9,668 bases of DNA, from positions 1-9,668 of the forward strand of contig DGVE01000027.1 in NCBI GenBank assembly GCA_002395865.1, written 5' to 3'. A program made the position numbers and the translations under genes. Origin of the DNA: Lachnospiraceae bacterium UBA4292. Its GTDB lineage: Bacteria; Bacillota; Clostridia; Lachnospirales; Lachnospiraceae. The notes beneath the pieces are model-generated. The model did not search any database. It was not told where the DNA came from and worked only from the letters and a program-made list of their open reading frames with translations. This document shows, one piece after another, positions 1 through 6,479 of the stretch. Position 1 is the stretch's first letter; each line of letters opens with the position of its first letter.

Positions 1-300
1 CCAGCCGTGAATGTGCCATTTGCTGCCGGTCTTCTCAAGCATCTGCATACCACGCATGGTAGTCTTCCCACTCGCGCGTCCCACCGCCAGCTCCATGGTC
101 AGTACCGGTATTCCCATGATGACCAGAAACAGCAAGTAAAACAAAACGAAAAACGCGCCTCCGTTCTGCCCCACCATGTAAGGAAAGCGCCAAACATTTC
201 CTATGCCGATAGCGCAGCCTGCGCTTACCAGAATAAATCCCATCCGGCTTTTGAAGCCTTCTCTTTGTACCGCTTCTCCCATATCAGTCAATTCTTTCAT
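1..300 (-). CDS. Sodium-dependent transporter, NSS/SNF family (N-terminal part, runs off left edge)
   Basis: This is the first 100 codons of a membrane symporter of the neurotransmitter:sodium symporter (LeuT-like) family, which imports amino acids or related solutes with Na+. The frame is open from ATG at 298-300 to the window edge without a stop. The sequence shows the TM1 signature of the family, GNVWRFPY at about residues 34-41, followed by G-Q-N-G-G-A-F-F and a second hydrophobic segment at about residues 48-74. In LeuT the unwound part of TM1 carries sodium and substrate contacts, so the visible piece covers a functional core. The substrate cannot be told from this part. A full family member has about 430-500 residues, so most of the protein is outside the window. 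The start lacks a clear Shine-Dalgarno sequence (an AAGGA lies about 16 bases upstream, which is too far), so Met7 is an alternative start. The gene has its own promoter at 364-393 and appears to be transcribed independently of the nuclease gene upstream. Confidence 0.93.
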   Translation of the reverse strand, partial: MKELTDMGEAVQREGFKSRMGFILVSAGCAIGIGNVWRFPYMVGQNGGAFFVLFYLLFLVIMGIPVLTMELAVGRASGKTTMRGMQMLEKTGSKWHIHGW

Positions 301-327
301 ATTATACGCGCCGACGTCCTTATCCGT

Positions 328-353
328 GAGATCACTTTCCAAAACATGATCTC
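328..353 (-). promoter_or_regulatory. Inverted repeat in transporter leader, possible operator
   Basis: On the minus strand GAGATCA and TGATCTC form perfect 7-bp arms separated by 12 bases. The element starts about 10 bases downstream of the predicted -10 box and lies 27 bases before the transporter start codon, so it spans the predicted transcription start. It could be a repressor operator or a short leader hairpin. It has no U-tract and is not a terminator. No specific regulator is recognised. Confidence 0.4.
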
Positions 354-363
354 GCTACTTTTA

Positions 364-393
364 AATATACCATATACATCGCTCAATTTTCAA
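364..393 (-). promoter_or_regulatory. Predicted sigma-A promoter of the NSS transporter gene
   Basis: On the minus strand TTGAAA (388-393) and TATATT (364-369) are separated by 18 bases; each hexamer differs from consensus at one position. The element lies 64 bases upstream of the transporter ATG in an AT-rich gap. No terminator-like hairpin is visible between the nuclease gene stop (442) and this promoter, so some readthrough from upstream is possible. Confidence 0.6.
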
Positions 394-441
394 TCATTCT
401 CAAGTTATTCTTTGCCAATATAATCGATGATGCCAAAATGA

Positions 442-1527
442 TCATTCTTCCGATAACTCAGCTTCGATCTCCTCTATGGAAGGGAGTGATGATTTATATC
501 CTTCGGGAAGGAATGTGTTGATATCATACACAGATATACCCATTGGCTGACTGCTTGCTTCAAGGGCATATCGAGCCTTGACATTATCCTTCGATTTACA
601 GATGATAAGTCCCAGCGTCGGTCCGTCCAGTTCACCCTTTAGCTGGTGGTTGACTGTTACCATATACGTTCCAAGCTGTCCCATATCCCGTGGCTGAAAT
701 TCCTCAACCTTCACTTCAACCACAACATAACAATGCAGTTTGATATTGTAGAACAGCATATCGACGAAATTTTCCGTATCGCCTATATCGAGCCTCACTT
801 CGCGTCCTACGAAAGCAAACCCATTACCAAGCTCCAGGAGAAACCGGCCAATATTGTCCATAAGAGCATCTTTCAGTTCTTTTTCGTCATATTTCTCCCG
901 AATTGAAATGAAATCAAAGTTATATGGGTCTTTCGTTATCGCTTGAGCGAGATCACTCTGCGCCTTAGGAAGAGTCAGGGTAAAGTTCGTAATCGCCTTC
1001 CCCTGCCGTTCATATAAATCCGTATCAAGATAATTCAGCAGAACTGCTCGTGACCAGTTATTCTCAATCGTTTTTCTGACGTAGAACAACGCTTTATCCG
1101 GTTTTCCCTTACACTTATCAAGAATGATACGATTATGTCCCCATGGTATAAGGAAAACTGTTTCTGTTTCGTCCTCAAGTTGTGGACGTTTCTCTACAGG
1201 GTTCAAATCGTCCACAGGCTGTGGACGATTCTCTATAGCGTTAGGATACATCTCAAAATAGTACCGCATATACTTCAGATTCGTCGGAGAAAAGGATTTA
1301 ATGTCCGGAAATATATCCTTTAGATCATCACTGATCGTTTTGTAAAACCCGGAGCCATAATTTGCGTTCTCGCTCATAATGGAGATATCTCTCCCAAGAC
1401 TCCAATAGAAACGTAGCATCTCACTGTTGACCTTAACAGCAGCTTTCAGCTGACTCTGACGGAAGCGCTTGGACACATCGATGATCCATTCTTTATACTT
1501 TGGGTCGGTTTTTATCAAATTGCTCAT
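442..1527 (-). CDS. YhcG/DUF1016-family PDDEXK nuclease
   Basis: This 361-residue protein matches the YhcG (DUF1016) family: an N-terminal DUF1016 helical domain (about residues 10-95 and, after an insertion, 125-175 including IPWGHN at 127-132) and a C-terminal PDDEXK nuclease domain (about 180-340). The visible catalytic elements are Asp256 in F-V-D-M-L-F-Y and Glu271/Lys273 in V-V-E-V-K-V, so the active site looks intact. Length is normal for the family. YhcG proteins are found alone, in restriction-modification loci and on mobile elements; their targets are poorly known. Start: ATG at 1527 is preceded by AGGAG at 8 bases. The gene is single, has its own promoter (1629-1657), sits just past the operon terminator, and is clearly more AT-rich than the operon, which suggests horizontal acquisition (inference). 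Odd feature: a 13-residue unit is duplicated at residues 98-123, exactly in the inter-domain linker before IPWGHN. Confidence 0.92.
   Translation of the reverse strand: MSNLIKTDPKYKEWIIDVSKRFRQSQLKAAVKVNSEMLRFYWSLGRDISIMSENANYGSGFYKTISDDLKDIFPDIKSFSPTNLKYMRYYFEMYPNAIENRPQPVDDLNPVEKRPQLEDETETVFLIPWGHNRIILDKCKGKPDKALFYVRKTIENNWSRAVLLNYLDTDLYERQGKAITNFTLTLPKAQSDLAQAITKDPYNFDFISIREKYDEKELKDALMDNIGRFLLELGNGFAFVGREVRLDIGDTENFVDMLFYNIKLHCYVVVEVKVEEFQPRDMGQLGTYMVTVNHQLKGELDGPTLGLIICKSKDNVKARYALEASSQPMGISVYDINTFLPEGYKSSLPSIEEIEAELSEE
1161..1238 (-). repeat. 39-bp in-frame tandem duplication in the nuclease gene
   Basis: Two adjacent 39-base units (1200-1238 and 1161-1199) read in frame as IENRPQPVDDLNP and VEKRPQLEDETET. 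They share blocks such as TAGAGAA, CGTCCACA and GAGGACG/GTGGACG and have diverged by substitutions only. The unit length is a multiple of three, so copy number could change without breaking the frame. The right-hand copy contains the 19-bp palindrome at 1209-1227. Confidence 0.75.
1209..1227. repeat. 19-bp perfect palindrome inside the nuclease gene
   Basis: CGTCCACAG, one central base, then CTGTGGACG: nine-base arms with perfect complementarity. It lies in the first tandem unit; the second unit holds only a degraded version. It could form a hairpin or cruciform, or be a protein recognition site. Its role is unknown. Confidence 0.7.
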
Positions 1528-1628
1528 CTATTAATCTCCTGTTTTCAGTCTTTACTTTATGAAATTGCACAGCTTATGGATGGTTTAGAAGCAACCCGAA
1601 AGTTTATTTTCAATACTCTGTCTTTAAC

Positions 1629-1657
1629 GCTATAGCAAACATACGTTCTTTTGTCAA
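1629..1657 (-). promoter_or_regulatory. Strong sigma-A promoter of the YhcG nuclease gene
   Basis: On the minus strand a consensus -35 TTGACA (1652-1657) is followed by a 17-base spacer and TATAGC (1629-1634), with TG one base before the -10 giving an extended -10. It lies just downstream of the operon terminator and about 100 bases upstream of the nuclease start codon, giving an untranslated leader of roughly 95 bases. The remaining leader shows no recognisable riboswitch. Confidence 0.72.
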
Positions 1658-1667
1658 CCAGAACCAC

Positions 1668-1703
1668 AAAGAAAACAGCTGACCCACTCCGCAGTGTGTC
1701 AGC
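1668..1703 (-). terminator. Rho-independent terminator at the end of the operon
   Basis: On the minus strand GCTGAC-A-CACT, loop GCGG, AGTG-G-GTCAGC forms an 11-position stem (10 pairs with one A/G mismatch), followed two bases later by TTTTCTTT. It begins 7 bases after the alarmone synthetase stop codon and separates the operon from the nuclease gene promoter. Confidence 0.88.
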
Positions 1704-1710
1704 CATTATC

Positions 1711-2424
1711 CTATCTCCAGTTATTCTCCTCATCTGGCGGCATCTCCGAAAATGCCTTGATCTCCTCGTTGAGGGAGAACATCTTTTTGTCGAGCATGTC
1801 CACGATATCCGCGCACTCGCGCAGATCGTTCTGGATGCTGTCGGGGGCATTGCCCTCGAATTTGTATTTGATCTTGTGCTCAAGGCTGGCCCAGAAGTCC
1901 ATGGCGATAGTCCTGATCTGTATCTCCACCTTCGTCTCCACAGGGCCGTGTGAAAGATAGATGGGTACCGAGACCACCAGATGGTAGCTCTTGTAGCCGT
2001 TGGGCTTGGGGTTCGCGATATAGTTCTTGATGATGAGGACCTTCACATCGTCCTGATCGCATATCATATCCGCGATATTGTATATATCCTTCTCGAAGGA
2101 GCATATGATTCTGACGCCGGCGACATCATGCAGATAATGCATGAGATTCTCTATGGTCACATCGTAGCCCTGCTTCTTCAGCTTGTGCTCTATGCTCTCA
2201 CGGCTCTTGATGCGCGTCTTGATATGCTCTATCGGATTATAATTGTGGACATTTACGAACTCCTCGCTGAGTATCCCTATCTTCGTACTCACCTGCTTAA
2301 GCGCGGAATCGTACAAAAACATGGCTTTCTTCCAGTCGTCCGCAACATATTTCTGAGATTGTTCCATATTTCGTAACAGACTACAATGCAGTCTCTGCCA
2401 GTCCTGTAGACCGGGACGCGGCAT
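1711..2424 (-). CDS. Small alarmone synthetase (RelA/SpoT synthetase domain, (p)ppGpp synthetase)
   Basis: This is a single-domain GTP pyrophosphokinase of the RelP/RelQ class, which transfers pyrophosphate from ATP to GDP or GTP to make (p)ppGpp in the cytoplasm. With the start used here (237 residues) the motifs are: R-I-K-S-R-E-S near 71-77, HDVAGVRI at about 99-106 with the presumed Mg-binding Asp, the substrate-binding loop NPKPNGYKSYH at 138-148, and VEIQIRTIAMDFWASLEHK at 166-184 with the catalytic-region Glu. There is no hydrolase, TGS or ACT domain, so length fits a small alarmone synthetase and not long Rel. The start is uncertain: ATG at 2424 has AGAGG six bases upstream but overlaps the preceding gene by 44 bases; ATG at 2367 best fits the usual N-terminus of homologues but lacks a Shine-Dalgarno sequence; ATGs at 2457 and 2448 are further upstream with weak sites. 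It is the last gene of the operon, followed by the terminator at 1668-1703. RelP versus RelQ cannot be decided here. Confidence 0.93.
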   Translation of the reverse strand: MPRPGLQDWQRLHCSLLRNMEQSQKYVADDWKKAMFLYDSALKQVSTKIGILSEEFVNVHNYNPIEHIKTRIKSRESIEHKLKKQGYDVTIENLMHYLHDVAGVRIICSFEKDIYNIADMICDQDDVKVLIIKNYIANPKPNGYKSYHLVVSVPIYLSHGPVETKVEIQIRTIAMDFWASLEHKIKYKFEGNAPDSIQNDLRECADIVDMLDKKMFSLNEEIKAFSEMPPDEENNWR

Positions 2425-2692
2425 CGTAATCCTCTTTCCTTTCTTCATAGGAGGCATTCAGCCAATCCACAGCGGCGCAGATGCCTGCCTCGTCGTAGGT
2501 GAAGGTATTCGCCGTCTTCTTATCATCGGCAGTCACTTCATAGGAAAACGGCTGCGGCCACGTGACGGCTTCGAGCAGTTTCCCCTCCTCCGTCTCCTTC
2601 TTCCTGATGAGATATCTCATGCCTCTGTAGCTGCCTGTAAATGTCTCTGACTTGTAATACGCTATGGGCATCACATCTTTTCTATCGATCAT
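2381..2692 (-). CDS. Conserved-looking protein of unknown function, 103 residues
   Basis: I do not recognise a characterised family. The protein is soluble, without signal peptide or membrane segment, rich in aromatic and charged residues; it opens with MIDRKDVMPIAYYKSE, has F-T-G-S-Y-R-G-M-R-Y near residues 18-27, a W-P-Q-P-F-S-Y turn near 45-51, and an acidic C-terminal helix. It resembles hypothetical proteins I associate with Lachnospiraceae, but I would not assign a function. Evidence that it is a real gene: its ATG overlaps the stop of the lipoprotein gene by one base (TGATG at 2690-2694), an AGAAGGAGAAGG Shine-Dalgarno sits just upstream, and the frame runs without break into the alarmone synthetase gene. 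A longer in-frame ATG at 2842 exists but would only read the shadow frame of the neighbouring gene. Confidence 0.75.
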   Translation of the reverse strand: MIDRKDVMPIAYYKSETFTGSYRGMRYLIRKKETEEGKLLEAVTWPQPFSYEVTADDKKTANTFTYDEAGICAAVDWLNASYEERKEDYDAASRSTGLAETAL

Positions 2693-3393
2693 CAGTACCT
2701 TCTCCTTCTGGCAATGATGACGCACACAGCCACGATGACCAGTACCGCCACGGCACCGATGATGATGTACACATAGAGAGGGATACCTATGGTGAACTCC
2801 GCCTCTATCTTCTGTCCGGACGCCATCGAAAGAAGGTCCCATGTGAGGGTCTTTCCGTCGTCCGAAACGGATGTTGCATTGCTGCTTATGGGCTTGTTCG
2901 GAAGCTCAAGTACAAATTTGAAATATCCGCCGGAGCTTGTGATATAGTTCGTGTACTGACTTGCCTGCGAGCTGTTGTCGCCGCTCATGGCGTCCCAGCT
3001 GAGTGTGTATTTATTGCCGTTTTTCGTGATCACGAATTTGTCCGGGTTGGTATCTACGTCGGAGCTCGCATCAAGGTTTTTCGAGACTTCATCCATCTCG
3101 ATATCTCTCTTGGTTATGATATACCCGATGTAACCGTCCTCGTTGTATTCCTTGTACTCCCAGCCCTCCTGCTCGAGCTTCTTCTTAGCCTCTTCGGTCT
3201 TCTCACTGTTGGCTGAGGAGCTCTCGCTCGTCTCTGACCCCATATTCTTGGCGCCGACGAGCATGCTTATATCGACCTTGCCGTTATTCTTCACCTTCAT
3301 GGTGACCGACATTCTCATGCAGCCGGCAAGCATCGACACGCACAGTATCACGACCGCCAGCACAGCGAACCGTCTCACGTTCATTCTGTTCAT
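2692..3393 (-). CDS. LppM-like lipoprotein with C-terminal transmembrane anchor
   Basis: A 233-residue exported protein. The N-terminus has RR charges, a hydrophobic core and lipobox MLAGC with Cys25 as the predicted lipidated residue, so a type II signal peptide is likely. The mature start (C-M-R-M-S-V-T-M-K-V-K-N-N-G-K-V) resembles the LppM/DUF3153 domain, in which a beta-rich domain follows the lipid-anchored cysteine. Residues about 50-70 are Ser/Glu/Lys rich. At the C-terminus a transmembrane segment (about 202-227, I-I-I-G-A-V-A-V-L-V-I-V) ends in RRRRY, so the protein is anchored at both ends, with the bulk outside the cell. The start is the ATG at 3393 with GGAGG nine bases upstream; an in-frame TTG at 3420 has no such site and would weaken the signal peptide. 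The function of this family outside mycobacteria is not known. It lies between the LD-carboxypeptidase gene (19-base gap) and the 103-residue protein gene. Confidence 0.82.
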   Translation of the reverse strand: MNRMNVRRFAVLAVVILCVSMLAGCMRMSVTMKVKNNGKVDISMLVGAKNMGSETSESSSANSEKTEEAKKKLEQEGWEYKEYNEDGYIGYIITKRDIEMDEVSKNLDASSDVDTNPDKFVITKNGNKYTLSWDAMSGDNSSQASQYTNYITSSGGYFKFVLELPNKPISSNATSVSDDGKTLTWDLLSMASGQKIEAEFTIGIPLYVYIIIGAVAVLVIVAVCVIIARRRRY

Positions 3394-3412
3394 ACCAGAT
3401 GACCTCCGTATT

Positions 3413-4447
3413 TTACTCAAGAACCATCTCTATCTGGAAATGCTCCTGATCGGCCTCCACCTTTGCCACGCTTCCGCTGATGAGAGGAATCATGGGCGGC
3501 AGATGTCCCAGATCGAGATCCATCATGATGGGAAGTCCCAGATCGCCGAGCACTCCGGTCACTGCCGAATAGTGGTCCAGATCGCAGGTCATATCGTAGA
3601 ACCGGAGAGGTCTTCCGATGAGGAAGCCCGTGGCATTTTCAAACCAGCCCGCCTCCCTCATGTGCCAGAGCGTGCGACGTATATCCATGGTGTTAAGGTC
3701 ACAGCTTTCAAGGAACCACAGGATCCCGTCCTGCGAATACTTCTGAGTGAACTCCTTCACCTTGTCAAAGCGTGTGCCTACCAGATTCCCAAGGCAGTCG
3801 AGACAGCCTCCCAGAAGCCTTCCGCGTGCGCTCATGCGCTTTTGCATCACATTGCCCAAATAGAAGAAATATCTGGTGGGCTCGGAGATGTTATAAGGAG
3901 CGTAGGGATGCTCCTCATCCTTCAGAGAGGTCCTCTCCCAGTAATCGTAGCCGCTCATCACGAGCTTGCCGCCCTTTAAAAGCAGGTACGCGTCCTCGAT
4001 GGATTTGTGCCACGGCTTCATGCCGAAGGCTGGGGCACAGGGGCCGTAGATCGATGCGGTGTCACAGAGAGTGTTCAGCAGGAATGTGAGATTCGTGTTG
4101 TCAGAATAACCCATGAACCACTTGGGATTCGCGTTTCTGACAGCGTCAAAATCGATGTGCGGCAGTATCTCGCACATGAGCTCCCCGCCGCCGCAGGATA
4201 TGAGCACGTCCGACTCGGGGTCCGAATAAGCCTGATTAAACTCCATGGCGCATATCTCGGGATAGGTGCTGATGCCAACGCCGTCCGACTTGTAGCAGTT
4301 TATTCCGAGAACTGTCTTGAAGCCTGCGTCATTAAACGTCTTGAGCGCGTTTTCAAAAGCTGAGTAGTAAGGTTCCTGCGAGCATCCAAAGCTCGGAGCG
4401 ATGAAGCCTATGCTTCCGCCTTCCTTCAAAAAACTGGGGTAGCGCAT
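3413..4447 (-). CDS. S66-family LD-carboxypeptidase / MccF-like peptidase
   Basis: A 344-residue serine peptidase of family S66, whose members cleave the L,D bond of murein tetrapeptides during peptidoglycan recycling or, in the MccF branch, cleave microcin C-type peptidyl-nucleotides. The catalytic triad is visible: Ser115 in GYSDNT (nucleophile elbow), Glu247 in FLESCD, and His315 in GHLPPMIP. The N-terminal FLKEGGSIGFIAPSFG and S-C-G-G-G-E at 84-89 are family features. No signal peptide is seen, so it is cytoplasmic. The length is in the family range; the long middle part (about 150-210) and the GYSDNT/LES context are closer to the MccF-like branch than to E. coli LdcA, so substrate is uncertain. 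Start: ATG at 4447 with GGAAGGGA upstream. It follows rho after 60 bases. Confidence 0.92.
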   Translation of the reverse strand: MRYPSFLKEGGSIGFIAPSFGCSQEPYYSAFENALKTFNDAGFKTVLGINCYKSDGVGISTYPEICAMEFNQAYSDPESDVLISCGGGELMCEILPHIDFDAVRNANPKWFMGYSDNTNLTFLLNTLCDTASIYGPCAPAFGMKPWHKSIEDAYLLLKGGKLVMSGYDYWERTSLKDEEHPYAPYNISEPTRYFFYLGNVMQKRMSARGRLLGGCLDCLGNLVGTRFDKVKEFTQKYSQDGILWFLESCDLNTMDIRRTLWHMREAGWFENATGFLIGRPLRFYDMTCDLDHYSAVTGVLGDLGLPIMMDLDLGHLPPMIPLISGSVAKVEADQEHFQIEMVLE

Positions 4448-4507
4448 GTTCTGTCCCTTCCGCAGGCATTATATGTACGGGCGCGCCTGCTTCTTCGCCG
4501 TCTGTCA

Positions 4508-5950
4508 CTATAGTGTCCTGGTCTTTCTTATGTAATCCGTAAGCTCCGCGTTCGTGCGGCTCTTTCCGAACAGGTCTATCACTCTCTCGGCAGCATCCTC
4601 ACCCTTCGCCCCCGAGATCGCTCGCCTGATGATCTCGACAGCCTCCAGATCTCCCTGAGAAAGCAGAAGCTCCTCATTTCGGGGGCCTGATCTTGCTATG
4701 TCGATGGCGGGAAATACCCTCTTCTCCTGAAGCTTTCTGTTGAGTACCAGCTCCATGTTGCCGGTACCCTTGAACTCCTCGAAGATCATGTCGTCCATGC
4801 GGCTTCCGGTGTCGACGAGTGCCGTGGCCAGTATCGTAAGGCTTCCGCCCTGTCTCATATTTCTCGCGGCACCGAAGAACTTCTTCGGAGCGTACAGAGC
4901 TGCGGGGTCGAGGCCTCCCGAAAGAGTCCTTCCGCTCGGAGTGACCGTTAGATTGTAAGCCCTGGCAAGTCTTGTGATGGAATCGAGCAGTATCACCACA
5001 TCGTCTCCGAACTCCACCATGCCCTTCGCCCTCTCGATCACCTTCTCACTCATGAGCTTGTGATGCTCCGGCTGCTCGTCAAATGTGGACGCTATCACCT
5101 GCACATTCCTGCCTTCGATGGCCTCGGTGATATCCGTAACCTCCTCTGGTCTCTCATCGATGAGAAGCACCATGAGATATACATCCGGGTTCACCGCGGT
5201 TATGGCCTTTGCGATCTGCTTGATGATGGTGGTCTTGCCCGCCTTGGGCGGCGATACGATCATACCGCGCTGTCCCTTGCCGATGGGGCTCAGCAGATCC
5301 ACTATCCGAAGCGATAACGGCGCTCCCGGGTACTCGAGCTTCAGCTTCCTGTCCGGGTAGATGGGTGTCATCCTGTCGAAATCATATCTTCTCGCGCTCT
5401 CCAAAGGGCTGTGGCCGTTTACGCTCCGGATGTAGAGCAGTCCGAAATACCTCTCGTTGCCTATCTTTACTCTCGAGCCTCCGACTATCCTGTCCCCGGA
5501 GCGAAGGTTGAATCTCCTCACCTGCGCGGGGCTCACATAGATATCACCGTCTCCCGAGAAGAAGCCTGCGCTCCTGACAAAGCCGAATGAGTTCTCGGGC
5601 TGTATATCCAGTATTCCGTCGAACTCCTCGCCCGTGGCTATCTCGCAGAACCTCTCGACACTGAGTCCGAAATTACCCTGGGGCTCCCACGCCATCTGCG
5701 CCAGGACCTCCAGCTCGCTCTCCTTCAGAACTCCCTTTAACCTCTCGGGGAGCTTAAATGACGGCTTCTCGGGAAGCTTAAATGGCGGCTTCTCCTGGGG
5801 CTTTTTCGCCCCTTCATCAGCCACCGACGGGCCTATCTTCTCGGCTATCTTATCCAGCAGCTCCTTCTTCTTCAGCTTTTCATAGCCCTCTATCATCAGG
5901 CTTCTCGCGAGCTCCTTAAGCTTGTCGACCTTTAATCTTTCGTAATCCAT
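4508..5950 (-). CDS. rho: Transcription termination factor Rho
   Basis: A 480-residue hexameric RNA-dependent ATPase that terminates transcription by translocating along nascent RNA. Domains: an N-terminal Rho_N helical bundle (about 1-40), a short charged/proline linker (about 43-75), the cold-shock-like primary RNA-binding domain (about 105-190, with G-N-F-G and G-F-V-R patches), and the RecA-like motor (about 195-475). The Walker A loop SPPKAGKTT is at 233-241, the Walker B region VVILLDS ends near 324, the arginine-finger region F-F-G-A-A-R-N is at 358-364, the Q-loop TLSGGLDP is at 342-349, and EEFKGTGN at 391-398 marks the R-loop region. All key motifs are present, so the enzyme should be active. 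Bicyclomycin-contact motifs ([14 protein letters not shown]) are conserved. Start: ATG at 5950 with GGAG seven bases upstream, 13 bases after the DUF4364 stop. The linker carries a duplicated octapeptide, described separately. Confidence 0.98.
   Translation of the reverse strand: MDYERLKVDKLKELARSLMIEGYEKLKKKELLDKIAEKIGPSVADEGAKKPQEKPPFKLPEKPSFKLPERLKGVLKESELEVLAQMAWEPQGNFGLSVERFCEIATGEEFDGILDIQPENSFGFVRSAGFFSGDGDIYVSPAQVRRFNLRSGDRIVGGSRVKIGNERYFGLLYIRSVNGHSPLESARRYDFDRMTPIYPDRKLKLEYPGAPLSLRIVDLLSPIGKGQRGMIVSPPKAGKTTIIKQIAKAITAVNPDVYLMVLLIDERPEEVTDITEAIEGRNVQVIASTFDEQPEHHKLMSEKVIERAKGMVEFGDDVVILLDSITRLARAYNLTVTPSGRTLSGGLDPAALYAPKKFFGAARNMRQGGSLTILATALVDTGSRMDDMIFEEFKGTGNMELVLNRKLQEKRVFPAIDIARSGPRNEELLLSQGDLEAVEIIRRAISGAKGEDAAERVIDLFGKSRTNAELTDYIRKTRTL
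5744..5794 (-). repeat. 24-bp tandem repeat in the Rho linker
   Basis: Two adjacent 24-base units (5768-5791 and 5744-5767) differ at two positions and encode EKPPFKLP and EKPSFKLP (residues 53-60 and 61-68), followed by a third GAG codon. The repeat falls in the flexible linker between the Rho_N bundle and the RNA-binding domain. It is in frame and looks like a recent slippage or recombination duplication. Confidence 0.85.
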
Positions 5951-5963
5951 TGATATCTCCGTA

Positions 5964-6479
5964 TCAGAGCAGTTTCTGCATAATGTACGTGTAAATGTCC
6001 TGGTTCTGGGCGGCCCATCTGTCGCATATCGCGCTTGCCGCGCCCTCGGTCGGAACGCTCACCTTCACCTGAAGAATGTCTGTCTTTCCCTCCGTTATGC
6101 GGCAGTCCACTATGTAGCTGCCTGACGGAGCCTTCTCGTATTCCGCCGTGACACCGACCTCGCTCCTCATCTGGAACTTGTTCTCCGCCATGAAGCTGTC
6201 CATATCCGCAGCTATCTCCGCGGAGATCTGCCGCCCGAAGAAATGCAGTACGTCCTCGCCCTCCCTCGTGATCTCGTAGCGAGTGGAATTTCTTATGGTC
6301 CTCGCGCTTATGAGATTCGACTCGGTCAGCTCGGTTATCACCTGCTGGAGCGTGAAATAATTAGAATAATCCCTGCTCACGAAGAAGTCGTTCAGCTGAC
6401 TGTTCGTCATGGGGAAATTCATCTTCTTGAGCATATACAGGATCATCAGCTTATATAAAGTTGATGGCTCTGATATCAT
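5964..6479 (-). CDS. DUF4364 family winged-helix protein
   Basis: A 171-residue protein of the DUF4364 family, typical of Clostridia. The N-terminal half (about residues 5-80) reads as a winged helix-turn-helix, with L-Y-K-L-M-I-L-Y-M-L-K-K, then F-T-L-Q-Q-V-I-T-E-L as the probable recognition region, and a wing with R-Y-E-I-T-R-E-G. This resembles PadR/MarR-like transcription factors, so DNA binding is plausible but unproven. The C-terminal half contains a beta-rich domain and an amphipathic C-terminal helix. No catalytic motif is seen. Its ATG overlaps the stop of the malic enzyme gene as ATGA (6476-6479), with AAGGAG eight bases upstream, and it is followed 13 bases later by rho. The target genes are unknown. 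Confidence 0.88.
   Translation of the reverse strand: MISEPSTLYKLMILYMLKKMNFPMTNSQLNDFFVSRDYSNYFTLQQVITELTESNLISARTIRNSTRYEITREGEDVLHFFGRQISAEIAADMDSFMAENKFQMRSEVGVTAEYEKAPSGSYIVDCRITEGKTDILQVKVSVPTEGAASAICDRWAAQNQDIYTYIMQKLL

Noticed and set aside
7..423. Plus-strand open frame of 138 codons at the left edge
   Set aside because: It is the shadow of the NSS transporter N-terminus on the minus strand, which has clear family motifs; the plus-strand product has no recognisable domain or ribosome binding site.
437..446. Palindrome AATGATCATT at the end of the nuclease gene
   Set aside because: It is short, AT-rich and has no U-tract, so it is not convincing as a terminator or operator.
1209..1227. 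Reading the TCCACAG palindrome as a DnaA box or origin element
   Set aside because: It lacks the full TTATCCACA consensus, sits inside a coding region, and no cluster of boxes or AT-rich unwinding element is near.
3143..3979. Plus-strand open frame of 278 codons across the lipoprotein and carboxypeptidase genes
   Set aside because: It straddles two well-supported minus-strand genes and gives a low-complexity product without motifs.
4468..4473. Perfect TATAAT on the minus strand in the 60-base gap between rho and the LD-carboxypeptidase gene
   Set aside because: No acceptable -35 hexamer is found 16-18 bases upstream and there is no extended -10 TG; it may be a weak internal promoter but the evidence is too thin to annotate.
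4448..4507. Alternative GTG-initiated frame reading through the rho-carboxypeptidase gap into the carboxypeptidase gene
   Set aside because: Its frame differs from the S66 peptidase frame, and the peptidase has a family-typical N-terminus starting at 4447 with its own ribosome binding site.
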